Of a stretch of 49,696 nucleotides of DNA, positions 34,101 to 45,452 are shown piece by piece. Each line of letters begins with the position of its first letter. The first letter of the stretch is position 1. The position numbers were made by a program, and so were the translations under genes. This stretch comes from Hofstenia miamia (Eukaryota; Xenacoelomorpha; Acoela). The stretch lies in the NCBI GenBank assembly GCA_004352715.1, contig SCFE01000037.1, forward strand, positions 45,592 through 95,287, read 5' to 3'. Under the pieces are notes generated by a model that searched no databases, was not told where the DNA came from, and saw nothing but the letters and a program-made list of their open reading frames with translations.

Positions 34101-37100
34101 TATTCATTTAATATGCATATTAAGAAATCAAATCAGACCTTTCACCAAAAGTGATTTCTAGTTAATTAATATTTTATTCATCAATATAGCAAATTGGAAA
34201 ATTTCTGCGGATATTAACTTTTTTCATTTTTAAATATTGCTGTCTTTTGCGTCAGCTACACAATCATTATTATTTAGGGATCTTCCAGTTTTAGTGAGCT
34301 GTAACTTAACATTTTGAATTCATATTCTAATGAGAAATCGTAACAACTTTCTTGTAATTCAATATCAATTATCCAATAATAAATTATTCTATACTTGCAA
34401 TATACGATATAAAATACGTAACCTTGGTAACTGACTAACACATCTTTACAGATACTCCATTTGCACTCAAATTAATATTGACCAACTGTTACAGATTTAG
34501 ATTAACACATTTTTCAATTGCACATTTGAAATATAAGTTTCATTTGATTTACTAAAGTTTAGATTTAAGCTGATAAAATTCAACTATAGACAATATTACA
34601 CCTTTGAAAATTCATTTAAAAAACAATGCTACTTTGTTTAAAATCATTATTTTAATTATATGCTTTGAATATATTGTGTGCGTTTGTAATTAAATTGTAC
34701 TTGTTTTAAAATTCAAGTAAATCATTATAAGTTTTCAACAAATTAATTTATAAAATATTTTGCATGAAATTAACTACAATTATATGTTTCAATTGTTTTT
34801 TTTATAAAATAGAAATCAATCTGTACCTTAAAAAGAACCAAACCGTACAACATCGTTATGATCAAAGCTAAAGGGTAGACCACAATATAAAGCAATGGCA
34901 TGTACCATGCGGCATATGCAATTCCTCCCACTAATGCTGGGGCAATGAGAAGTTGAGCCTTTGCTCTCCCATTAGTTCTGCCTAAAAGTGTATAAAGAAT
35001 GAAGTTAAGTAAAAAATGATGAATTACAAAATAATCAGATGAATCAAACTACTTGAAAATATTTTGGAGTAGTCTTCAATAACACGTTTTGTTTGTTTTG
35101 ATACATCTACTTTTACCTTGATAAGAGGACTTTATGAATATCACAACGTACGTGTCAACCCGCCTATACCTGCGATATGTGTACACTTAGTAATCAGTAC
35201 TAGTCAAAGCTACATAATGTATTGTTTTTACTCATAGATTGACGCGGGTGTAATTTTTTAGTAGCATTGCACCGTACACACAGTGAGTGTGCCCGCAACC
35301 ACACCCGCATGCCTATTAGAAAAATTCACCCACAACAGACCCGCTATTGCCTAAATATCGTCTGTCATTTCAAGTAATTAAGCCAAAAAATATCAATCAC
35401 CCAATTGACTTTCTATTCATTTTGTTTAATTAAATGAATGATATCAAGTATATTTTATTATATAGATTTCATAGTATAATTAATATTGTATTAGTTTAGT
35501 ATTACACATGTAACAAAATAATAATATCCACCCGCACCACGCCGCAAGCAGCGTGACATTTGAAATTCAGTGCCCGAACTACACCGTATCCGCGCGGGTA
35601 AGCCCGCACCTATCTTTGTTTTTAATTAAACACTAAATAAAAAATGAAAAATGTAGGATGTATTCCTGAAAAATTCATACCAATAGTAAAATGAATTTAA
35701 TGTAGATTTCCATGAATTATCAAAAGCAGTGATGTGATGGCTACATTTATAATCTGTTTAACAGATCTGTTAGAAGATGGGTTAAAAAAATATATAAATA
35801 AACCTTAAAATATGTTAATAGATCTGCTTAGCCCTATTTTTATTGGGCTATTTTACATACGCGTTTATTGGGACGGGGTGCAAAATTGCCCTTCCTTACT
35901 TATTTTCTTTAATAATGATCCCATAGCCTTGAAGTTTGGCAGGTGCTACTTTTAACATATAATATTAAGTACACGGGAATATTGCATATTGTTGGCATAT
36001 TTTTCTTGCGGAAGTCAGCAATTTAAACATGAGGGCAGCAAAATATGCTATTTCTTATAAGATCACATAGATGACATGAATCAATGTAATTTTGTCCAGT
36101 GTTTTTTATCTGTGATACAAACGGTACTGCACAATACCATTATTATGCCCAAAGTATTACATAAAAATGCATCATGGGGAATAAAATGAGCTTTACATGA
36201 AACAAAAAAATTTAGTATGAAAATATATTAGTGCTGCTACCCTCTGATAAAATGTCCATAAAATTTTTCTTGGTAAAGATGTTAACATTTTTTCAAAAAA
36301 TGTAAAACACAAAATTTTACACAATGAAAATTTTCCATGAGCCTTCAGGTAATCACAATTTTGATTTTCTCAAGATACATTTTTGAGCGCAATTTTGCAC
36401 CCCCAATAAAAAGAAGGTTAAAAGATCTGTTTCATTACTGAGCTATAATTTACCAATTTTCTTAGATAGTGAAGTGGCACGGATTTTACTCTCAGGTGCA
36501 ATGCCATTCATACATGAATTTTGCCATTATTTTCTGTTATTCAAGAAAATTTAGTAAGAAATCTGTTAAACAGATCAATTAAATAAATATGTTTTAGTTT
36601 CTGTTAAATTAATTAATATGATCAATACTGACCAAACTTTCATTAACATTAAAATTTAACAAACAACAAGAGCGCTTGCTTGAAATTTTGTTACTACTCT
36701 ACTGACTGCTCGTTCAGACTTATTTTGAATAGCTTTAGTGCAGTGGTATGCACTTATAATAATCGATATGCGTGGGAAATATATTGAATTAGCACGTAAT
36801 TGAAAATGTAACTATTATTAATTAATTAGCAACCGGAGACGACTGATAAAACAACTCAACTGAACCGAATACGTTAAAAATTAACCCTGCATTTCTATAT
36901 ATTTAATTCATTTTTTATTGCTTATATAAAGCACTTAAGAATTTCATAAGTATGCATGAGAGGGATAATGCGCTATTCGACTCATGAACAGGATCCAGTT
37001 CTTCTTTATCCGTTCCCGCGGGTACGGGCGGGTAAACATATGTATTCACGGGTAAGCCCTTAACCGCACACCCTAAATATATATCCTAACAATAAATAAA

Positions 37101-37990
37101 ATAAAATTATTTATAGTACATTTGCAGTATTTTTAACAAATGGGTGCATAAAAATTTTGAACAAATCAAATCAAAAAACTAAAGTTCGTTTTTAAAACTA
37201 CCTTCGCTCCTGCTTGTCGGTCTTTTTGTCTAACAATTTACTTGTTTGTTCATTTGTTTGTGAGCAAGAATTTTCAAAAAGAAATGGATCTTTATCAAAA
37301 AATCTAGAGATAAGTTTTGTTCGAAATTAGACCTAGCAATGATCATACTTGGCGGATAGGTTATTATTGTTTTTAAAATCTAGTTTTTTAACGTAGCTAA
37401 TTAAATATTGTAACAAACTGTAAAAAAAATTTACCTTGATAAAATGGGAAGTATATCGAAATAAATCTTTCAAGCGCCAGGAGAAATATATAAGATAAAG
37501 AAGTAAAAGTGAGAAAGCAGCAGACATATGAGCTCACTTTAACCGCAAAAAATGTGTGGGCTCTTCCCAAAATCATACCAACATAATCGAACCAGATGAT
37601 GACTGCCAGACCACCAGTATTGTATATCACATCAAGAATAGCAAGTGCGCATATATATATCTCAGCGGGTTTCATTATAACCTTTTGGTAATGTATGCGC
37701 AGGACCATCAGGTTACCAGTTAGGCCCAAAATGCCCAGGATTGAAATATAATCGAACCAGATGATGACTGCCAGACCACCAGTATTGTATATCACATCAA
37801 GAATAGCAAGTGCGCATATATATATCTCAGCGGGTTTCATTATAACCTTTTGGTAATGTATGCGCAGGACCATCAGGTTACCAGTTAGGCCCAAAATGCC
37901 CAGGATTGAAATTGCGCTAACACAGCCAATGCCAGTATAGAGCATACATGATGCCATATCATCAGGAGGTTGAACTGCTGAAATATTCAT
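26293..37990 (-). CDS. Rhodopsin-like seven-helix receptor (orphan), gene B, 3 exons
   Basis: Exon 1 is 37990-37435, exon 2 34981-34827 (repeated at 33858-33704) and exon 3 26646-26293 (stop TAG). Splice sites are canonical (caag|GTAAAT; ttttag|GCAGAA; aag|GTACAG; ttttag|GTTGTA). With one exon 2 and without an internal 165-bp duplication the product is 299 aa, close to gene A throughout: TM1 GN, TM2 LAILD, TM3 ending LERF, TM7 ending FHPYLLF, N-terminal NIS site. TM4 and TM5 are again almost contiguous. Exon 3 is uninterrupted at the point where gene A has its third intron. As assembled, exon 1 doubles TM1-TM2 in frame. Gene B lies tail to tail with gene A, with about 18 kb of transposon-rich sequence between. 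The role is presumably cell-surface signalling; the ligand is unknown. Confidence 0.75.
26865..27330 (+). mobile_element. mariner-like transposase relic with one terminal repeat
   Basis: It starts at a TA with CAGTGCGTTCCGGAAAGTC then TCTCCGC, a typical mariner-type terminus. After about 100 bp it continues straight into the C-terminal half of a transposase: DGATAHTVHTSMQFLK (about 27018-27070), PPHSPDLTPPDFYV (27111-27152, holding the last catalytic acid region), DSPTTIDQLKEAIRDFI, then STRLEESTCN. The N-terminal half is deleted, stops occur, and the matching right terminus is not visible. Non-functional. Confidence 0.75.
27763..27799. repeat. (TA)n microsatellite with one N
   Basis: TA array with an ambiguous base at 27772. 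Confidence 0.9.
29060..29560 (+). pseudogene. C-terminal tail of a LINE polyprotein with CCHC-like finger
   Basis: The plus strand reads LALNLVPGDATCLLC, then PDKVLNPLGHHALAC (29246-29332), then RHNSLRNNIFNSCRQAQFN and LEQGAN. C-x2-C, a spacer, PLGHHALxC, then RHNxLR is the familiar C-terminal zinc-finger tail of some LINE or RT-encoding elements in sponges and cnidarians. Frameshifts surround it and no RT is present, so it is a short dead fragment inside an intron of gene B. Confidence 0.6.
30768..31166. repeat. (TA)n arrays flanking an assembly gap
   Basis: TA arrays at 30760-30780 and 31138-31166 bracket N at 30781-31096. The gap most likely reflects failure to assemble through the repeat region. 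Confidence 0.85.
32781..35025. repeat. 1,122-bp direct duplication around a single N, including exon 2 of gene B
   Basis: 32781-33902 and 33904-35025 read the same, separated only by N at 33903. Each unit holds a full copy of exon 2 of receptor gene B with its splice sites. A perfect repeat joined by one N is most easily explained by two overlapping contigs placed side by side. Confidence 0.9.
35130..35612. repeat. CCCGC-motif islands, hAT-like miniature element remnant
   Basis: Two GC-rich islands (about 35156-35345 and 35531-35612) rich in CCCGC/GCGGG (caacccgcc, gcgggtg, cacccgcatgc, cgcgcgggtaagcccgcacc) frame an AT-rich core inside intron 1 of gene B. This pattern of dense subterminal CCCGC repeats is typical of a hAT-type non-autonomous element. 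Confidence 0.5.
35864..36412. mobile_element. Miniature inverted-repeat element in intron 1 of gene B
   Basis: The left end TTTATTGGGacGGGGTGCAA (35864) plus AATTGC pairs with the reverse complement of the right end (gcaattttgc, then acccccaataaa, to 36412). This gives inverted repeats of about 25 bp with two mismatches around a 500-bp AT-rich core without an ORF. The flanking target duplication is not clear. Confidence 0.65.
36990..37075. repeat. Second GCGGG island
   Basis: Contains cgttcccgcgggtacgggcg then ggtaaac, and ends cggcacaccct-like (ccgcacaccctaaata). The minus strand begins TAGGGTGTGCGG, a hAT-style terminus. Probably one end of an element related to that at 35130-35612. Confidence 0.5.
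37583..37912 (-). repeat. 165-bp in-frame tandem duplication in exon 1 of gene B
   Basis: Two identical 165-bp units (37583-37747 and 37748-37912) repeat 55 codons covering TM1 and TM2. Without one unit exon 1 would be 391 nt, exactly as in gene A. Either a very young duplication or a contig-merge artefact. Confidence 0.9.
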
Positions 37991-38030
37991 TCTTGATTGA
38001 TTTCAGAAAGTGTTGTTAAAATTGTACACT

Positions 38031-38040
38031 TATTTTTATA
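38031..38040 (-). promoter_or_regulatory. TATA-like box of receptor gene B
   Basis: On the minus strand, TATAAAAATA lies 50 bp upstream of the ATG at 37990, matching the position of the box in gene A. Confidence 0.5.
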
Positions 38041-41000
38041 GCGTCCATCGAATTAATGCAGTCATTGGCCAAGCCATTGAACCAATAAGTAGCTGGTACT
38101 TAATTGAATCATTGAAAGTTATTCTGACATCAACTGTAACATTAAGTGTGCCTTTCTTAATTTTTCTATTACAAAGCATTGTCTTATTAAAGCCGACATA
38201 AAGAAGATTTATAAAAAAGTTTTCAATATTTTATCTAAATTTTATCTTTTTGTATTTCATTTGAAAAACAACCAATCCTCATCATTGGATTAAAACTTGA
38301 CCAGAATCATAAGCTCAGGCAAAATGGAATTCACCACCACAATGAACGACATAAATTTTTTAATCAATAGTTTTCATAATATATTATAATCTATTATTGT
38401 TATCCAAAATTCTGATTTAATTGTTAAAATATTAATGTAATAATAGTACTATTATAAATTCAAAAACCAGTCAAAAAGAATATACTCTTCTCTATTTCTC
38501 TAAGCCCAAGTATTTTTTATCTTAAAATATTTTTTAATACTCTAAAACAATAATCAGTAATTTGATGTTATACATCTAATAACTCTGGGAAGCACTAGAA
38601 TCAAGATGTGCAAGCATTAGCTGTGAAACTAATTAAAATTGTATATTATCTATTCCCAACCACATTTCTTTAAATCGCTTTCACATTAATTAAATAAAAA
38701 TTCCAAATTTTTTAAAATTTATTGCACAAATCTATTCTAAGATATTCTGTTAAGTTGAACGGCACTTAGGGTTGACATAGGCTCATTATTTGTTCCTTTT
38801 ACACGCTTGCTGCATTAATACAGTCCAGAATAGTTTTGCATTCCCCATAAATTTCTTCAAAAAATGTGATTTTTATTGTTTTTTAAAACTTGCCATGTGC
38901 GTTGTATCATATTCTGAGAGTAAATTCTAAGATAATATAAATTTGCATTCACAATTTGTATGAATTGTTACACATTTTACACTGAATTATGAAATATGAA
39001 AACATCATATTGCTATTTGCTTTCAACTTCTTCTATTGTTGACAATGAACTCATCACAGTGTAACAAAAAAATACTCATCCTTATTTTTCAGTGTTTCTA
39101 GACTAAATTATTTTCCTACTGTGATGAGTTATTTCAAAAACGGTTGGTGTGAAAATTCCATCTTTAATAACTTAGTCAATACTTATTGTATCAATACGTT
39201 GATTAGAATGGAAACTATAAAATACATGTAGAAAGGTTGTTTGAGCAGAATCCTAGATGACATAGTATGTTGTTTTAGAAGCAAAAAGTGATGCTTTTCC
39301 AGTGAAGATTGTCCAAGAATAACTCATATTTTTCTTCAGACAATAATATGAATAAATAATTAACATTTTCAGAATCAGCATCGAGATAGTCTCAAAACAT
39401 TGAAAAATAAAGTAAATATAAACACAAAAAACTGAGATTTTTTATGCTTGATCGGGGAAAGTTCAAAATGTATGTCCGCTTTCCCAAGGTTTACAGCACC
39501 TTTGTATTGATTGACCCTTTCAATACCTTCACCCACATTGCCAATTAGAGATAACATGCTTTAGCAATACACTACTGTTAATTTTAATTTAAAATCGAAT
39601 ATTGGAAAGAGAAGTTGCGTTATGATTATAACAATTTGTACCTTTAATGTTTGTTTTTAAAATTCAATGCTCTTCAGATTTCGCTAAAATACAGCCCCTT
39701 CCTATGATTCGATATATTTGTAACTGAAGTCAAGTTTTGCACCGTAGGATTGCATAGACACGTAGAATGGTTTTCTGCAATCCTTCCAGAATCTGATCTT
39801 CAGAGGCAATGTTTTGGGATCTGTTGAATAACAGGCCTAATTTGTTCTAACTTTTATCACAGTATCAATGTGTCATTTTTAGTTCACATTAATTACATCA
39901 AAAAATTCTTCAAAGACTTGACAAAGCGCCAAATGCATCTAATAGTCTTTCCATTTCATGGAAGACATTTTCCCATTTTTATATGTTTAAAAATATTCAT
40001 GTTTAGTGACTGTGTTTGACTTTTCAAGCACATCATAAATATTTATCTTTTCATCAAGGTGAATTCATACACTTTCTCATTATTTCTTTTTCTGTTCTAA
40101 TTACGCTATTTTATGATACTGATTGGATGATTTTTGGTAGATTTTTTTCTTTCTACAAAGAAAAAATAACTAATAAGCGTAGCATCTACAGCAACATTTA
40201 AAATGATCCTTCCGAATTTTACTATGTATAGTTATATATTTGAAATAGTTTCTATAGTATTAATGGTTAAATTAAATTCCATGAGGGTGCCAATACTTTT
40301 TCAATAATTTTATTGTTCAAAAGTTACAATTGAAAGTACAAACTAAGAATTGCCCCCCTAGCAATAGTTACATTTAAAATCTACCTATATTAGGCTTTGT
40401 ACGCTTTCATTTATCAATTGAGATAAATATGTTTCAAATCAAAATCAAAATTTTTTACTACAGTAAAACTTTGATGGACAACACTAATTAACGATTTAAT
40501 TTGCTTTTTTAATTTTGAGTTTAGGGAACAATAAAATTTTGCTTTACATAGCAGAGAAACTAGCATGCAAGTTTCCCAACTCTAGAAGGCGTTGTAAAAA
40601 TAATAAGGGTGACTGTTCATTGTAAATAAGCAAATACTAAGATAAAGGTAATAAATATATAATGAAAATGTCATCTATATATATATNNNNNNNNNNNNNN
40701 NNNNNNNNNNNNNNNNNNNNNNNNNNNNNNNNNNNNNNNNNNNNNNNNNNNNNNNNNNNNNNNNNNNNNNNNNNNNNNNNNNNNNNNNNNNNNNNNNNTA
40801 TATATATATATATATATATATATACTTATATTCCCCTAGAAAATGGCTGTAAATATCAATTAGCGTCATTTCTCAATTTTTTTCTACTACTTAGTCACCA
40901 ATTGATATTAAGAAATTTGTTTTCACCAAGCTTATATTTCTTATGCCTAGATATTGAAAATAATGTATACAAATACAATTTGGAATTAAAAGAGTGTGCA

Positions 41001-41205
41001 CATATTACGCATAAAATTGACACAAAATACGTACTTTTTTACTTAGCGCTAGATATACGCATCAACAAAACTTCAATAACGAGCAATGGCTAACAAATAC
41101 AATATAATATAATCATGCGGGTGTCTGTGGTTCTCATCGCAAAAATATTATGACGAAAATTTATTAAAACCTAATTTTACAAATGAGCTTAAGAATTTTT
41201 GACAG
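38041..41205. other. Intergenic; (TA)n array with gap, otherwise nothing recognised
   Basis: AT-rich sequence upstream of receptor gene B. A (TA)n array spans 40675-40825 and is interrupted by N at 40687-40798. Short ORFs (for example minus strand 39375-39557) have no recognisable motif. Confidence 0.5.
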
Positions 41206-41372
41206 AATTTGGTTTTTCAAAACATTTCACGAAAAGAACAGGAAAGGCAGGATATTCTGTAAAAGCTGGAGATCTCCTTCTCAATGTTGGAGTGTTGGAT
41301 GGAATTGTAACTCTTTGGTTGAATTATGCCAATATTACAAACAAAGCGAATATAATCTCGCTATTTTCAGAG
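41206..41372 (+). CDS. Possible internal exon of an unknown gene
   Basis: A 167-bp open segment between an acceptor-like tttttgacag and a good donor (gag|GTATAT). It reads FGFSKHFTKRTGKAGYSVKA, then GDLLLNVGVLDGIVTLWL, ending in ANIISLFSE, with balanced amino-acid composition and slightly higher GC than its flanks. Incoming phase 1, outgoing phase 0. No domain recognised and no partner exon found within the window, so the call rests on composition and splice signals alone. Confidence 0.3.
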
Positions 41373-42204
41373 GTATATTGTTAATATAAATATAGAAATG
41401 ACAATTAGTTTTTGTGAAATTCTGATGTAGGAAAAATATATATTGTGAAAGATGTTTGCAGCTACCTCATACATAAAGCTTGAAAGTAATAATTGTGCAA
41501 AATATAGGTGCAAACTTGCAACCTTGGCATTAAGCATTGCAATTCGTAAAGTATTTATAATAGTACTTAGAAATATTCAGAAGACGTTCTTTAACTGCAA
41601 AATTTTTTTATTAAAATATAAAACTTCGAATTTAGCTACTGTACTTTCCAACATGTTTTTGTAATTATGGCCCAAATTTGTCATAACCCATGAATATTCC
41701 CTGGTAAATATATTCCAAAAAGTTGTGTATATATCTTTATAAGTTTGATTAGAAAGACAACAATAAATTTTTTGTAGCTAAGTTAAAACACTTGCTAACA
41801 TAAAGGTACATGAATCCAACTTAATAAGTTTCAATGAAAATCAAATTTTTGTAAGAGAAGTACTTTTTGAAGTTATTTGCACCTAGTTTAAACCATTTTA
41901 AAGTAATTATGTTAATCGCATTGAAAATAGCTTATTAAATTGAAATTCGGCCTATATTTAATAATTTCAGCACCCCCGGTTTGTGCTGAATAATAGATCG
42001 CACATAAGAAAAAATTAAAGTTACAACTCTTTTGAATGATTTCAAAATTTTCCCTAATTTCCTTTATCAATTTTCAGAAAAAATGTTTCTAGGTAGATAG
42101 ATATTTTGATCTTCTTAATCCATTGACATATTATTTTTCAAGACACTTTGACAAAGTGAGATAAATCCAAGTGAATAACTTATGTACGTGAAACTAAAGC
42201 CTTG

Positions 42205-42262
42205 TGGCATAACGATACCACGGTATTTTGATAATACCGAAAAATACCAATACCGCGGTGTC
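42205..42262. repeat. Imperfect palindrome of ACCGCGGTATT units
   Basis: ataccacggtattttgat, then aataccgaaaaataccaa, then taccgcggtg forms inverted ATACCG/CGGTAT units. It resembles a fragment of a dispersed miniature element; no coding role. Confidence 0.4.
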
Positions 42263-42740
42263 TTGCCTAAAAAATTGATAGATGTTTTACTTAAGAGTAT
42301 GTGTATTGTATGCAAGCCGCTGGTCAATATTTGCAGCATTAAAGCTTGGCATATTTCTTATAACTAATGAACTAATAAAGATATTTAAAACCACAAGGTA
42401 GAGAATTCTCTTTCCTTTCTTTTTTATTTAATTTCCCGACATGGCTTTGTGCGAATGACTTTTCGCACGGCACTCCTGGACGGGACTTACATATTTTTTC
42501 TTCAAAGAATGTTTCAGGGTCGTTGTTGTTCCAAAGGACATTAGACCGCCTCAATATCTGAACACTAGGTATAGATAGAATATGAATTTTTCTTTGAAAA
42601 AATTTCCTATTTGCATGTACTTCAGGCACAGGAATAAGCTTTAGCAAAAATTTTTATTATTTTGTAAATGGGCCCGACCTCAAGGATGAGTCCATACAAA
42701 AGGTTTTCTTAACAGGCTTTGCTATAAATCGCTTTTGTAT

Positions 42741-42855
42741 TTAAAGCCACGTTTAAACTACGTGATTGGTAGAAATAAAAGTTGCAAAACACGTCACATC
42801 GCTAATTACCTCGATGTTTAGACGTGCGATTTTACCAAAATTTTGAGGTGATTTG
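42741..42855. mobile_element. Diverged copy of the TTAA-type foldback element
   Basis: Begins TTAAAGCCACGTTTAAACTA, then cgtgattggt, and contains cgtcacatcgctaattacc and ttagacgtgcgatt. These match, in order, the left end and the right arm of the foldback element at 46422-46642. The right terminus is missing. Confidence 0.6.
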
Positions 42856-44547
42856 AATATTTAAAAATGGGATTTTAGGTATATAAAGCCCCCAGCATAC
42901 ATAAGCTGCACCCTAATCTTTGAAGGTTATTTTTTGAGTTAAAGTATGCAGCGTGTATAAACCGCATCTGCATGCCAAACTAAATTTTTCTTTTTCATAA
43001 TCGCTTTCCCATTCACTTAACAAACTTAATTTAACCCAGTCAACTGTGCTAGATATTTTTTTTATTGTTGAATAAATATTTTCAGCATTTTCGCATTCTA
43101 AAAGGTACCTAACCTTGAACGTAGTGAGAAATTTACAGATATAATTTTTAGACTGTTTGCATTAGCTGCACTATGAACTCTTAAACAAAATTTGTTTTCA
43201 AGAATTCGCGCAATTTACAATAGCATTTGTATAAAATTACAGGTATTGTGAAAATTATTTTACAGAATTCTGTTAAAGTATTCTTCTATGATAAGATATA
43301 TCCTATAAATGCAAGCTTTACTATGGAGAAAAATATCAAAATTTTTTCGATTATACATTTCATATATTATTTTTTCAATAAAACTGTTAAATGTGTTACT
43401 AAACTCCTTCGAAGTTTGGGTATGACTATATGCATAATTAATTATCTATATGCCAAAGCTACAAAGTATTGTGTGGTGTAAGCAATAAATGGACGTACAT
43501 GTATATGGGCCAAGGAATCTTTCCATCAAAATTTCTTCTAAAATAATGGCATTTTGTTATTTGCTACTTATTTTTTACTGATTACTCGGCAAATTGAAAT
43601 AGTCACACGATTTAACGATAAGCACAAACATAGAGCATTTAGGGAGTGTTTGGAACAAATTTCCTATAAAATCATTTACAATTTTCATTTGCCTTAGTCA
43701 TTTTTATGAATATTTACTTACTCAGTAATAAATCTATTCCCTTTAAAAAAACTACAACTATTTTAAAGTTTATTTTCACTGTAGATTAATGAACTAATAG
43801 TCAACGAAGTAGTTTCCACCACTAATGCAAACCCTGTTGGATTAAATCTAGTAGTCATCCGTATTAGGATGAGAATTGTAAACATCAATTTTGGTAATTG
43901 GGAAATCAATTTTACTTGCATTGCGTTTATATTTAACTTTTATAACATAGTTTTGTATAAAGTGTAGGATCATTTTGAAATAATTACAAACATTCTTTTC
44001 ACATAAAAACATTTATTTAACCTTAAAATCTATTTACAAAATTTATACAAAATGTGCACTACCTCTTTCTATGCAAAAGTAACGATAAGTTATTGAATAT
44101 TTGAAGTTTATTTGGAGACTAAAATTGGACTCTTTTAAAAGTACTACATAGAAATGGACTTATCTATTTCCTTTGCAGCATCTATTAAATTCTAACCAGT
44201 GACACTCCCATCTCGTCAGTTTGTACTATTGAGCAGCCATTAACAATAAATGAAGTACGCATGAGAAAAAATTGAGGACACTACTCTCTTCTACGCTCGC
44301 AAATTTTTGTCTAATTTGATTAAATTTAAACATTTTGACATGTTGTTCTCCTCAAGGTTGTTAATTATTGAATTCCAAAGCTGATTGGGTACTTTTTTGA
44401 AATGCTGTTAATTTTCACTTTAGTTGCTTGGCAGATGTTAATACTTATTCACAAATTGATAAATACTAAAATCACTACATGTAGTAAATCCAACTTGATC
44501 CAATTTTTACAATTTCTTTGATGTTCGATTAATATATATATATATAT
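42856..44547. other. Intergenic, nothing recognised
   Basis: AT-rich sequence. No ORF with a recognisable motif; a few AATAAA sites without context. Confidence 0.4.
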
Positions 44548-44921
44548 TAGGCCCCTGCGAGTTGACATTTTTAGAATCGAGTCGAGTTAGAATCGAGTTG
44601 AAACTCTAACTCGCGAGTTCGAGTCGAGTTACAATTATATTTAGACTTATTATTCTCGGTAGGCTAGGCTATATATAACTATGTTACCTTATATAAATCT
44701 AAGGAAAAGATACAACATGCGAAACTAAATAAGAAAAACCATGCCTGAAGACTTACAATTTGGGGCAAATTATAAACGTTTGTTGGATTCTTCGACATTA
44801 TAGGTAATCATGGACGAAAAATAGATGAAATTGAAGCAAATATCGAGTTGAGTTCGAGTACTCAAAATGTCGAATTGAGTTTTTGAACTCGATTCGAATT
44901 TCGAGCACTCGTAGGGCCCTA
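44548..44921. mobile_element. hAT-style miniature element rich in TCGAGT motifs, between TA arrays
   Basis: Ends TAGGCCCCTGCGAGT and, reversed from the right, TAGGGCCCTACGAGT form inverted termini of hAT type. Subterminal regions are packed with CGAGT/ACTCG repeats (gagtcgagtt, actcgcgagttcgagtcga, gagttcgagtactc). The 374-bp element sits inside a (TA)n tract (44532-44547 and 44922-44941). No ORF. Confidence 0.75.
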
Positions 44922-44941
44922 ATATATATATATATATATAT

Positions 44942-45452
44942 ACGAATAAGAAGCTCACAAAAAATAACATATTAATGTTGTTCTGGAAATGAATTTTTTT
45001 ATCAAAATCAAGATGAAAAAACTGCACAAATATGAACTCTTCATTTTTTAGTTAGGCATTTCACGCTTTGCATAATTATGGAACAATTTTTAATAATGAG
45101 GGGCTTTGTGTCAACCTTAGCATGCATAGCATTCTTACTGTTGCGTTTGCTAAGGCTGGTCAACTTACCATTCGCATTTTGAAAATTCAAATAAATCTCA
45201 AAAAATTAGTTTTATTCAAATTGTTTACAATGAAAACATATTCGATGAGCAGTGTACGGAGTAATCTTGGCTTTTTATTTATGAATTATATTTATAAAGT
45301 CATTCTCCTGACATACATTTATGTAGTGTTTTCGCTAATTTCTGAAATTTCCTCTTTGTAGAATAAGTTTCTCGCAGAAAATGAAAGGTCAAACAAATAT
45401 AATAATCAGATGTAATGATTCAAAAACCTCAGTGTTATATATATATATATAT
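44942..45452. other. Intergenic, nothing recognised
   Basis: AT-rich sequence between two elements, ending in a short (TA)n tract at 45437-45453. The plus-strand ORF 45068-45361 has no recognisable motif. Confidence 0.4.

Noticed and set aside
39375-39557. 60-codon minus-strand ORF (starts MLSLIGNVGEGIERVN)
   Set aside because: Looks mildly protein-like but has no family signal or partner exon; too short to support.
42372-42647. 91-codon minus-strand ORF with a mixed composition
   Set aside because: No recognisable motif, no splice context and no support from neighbours.
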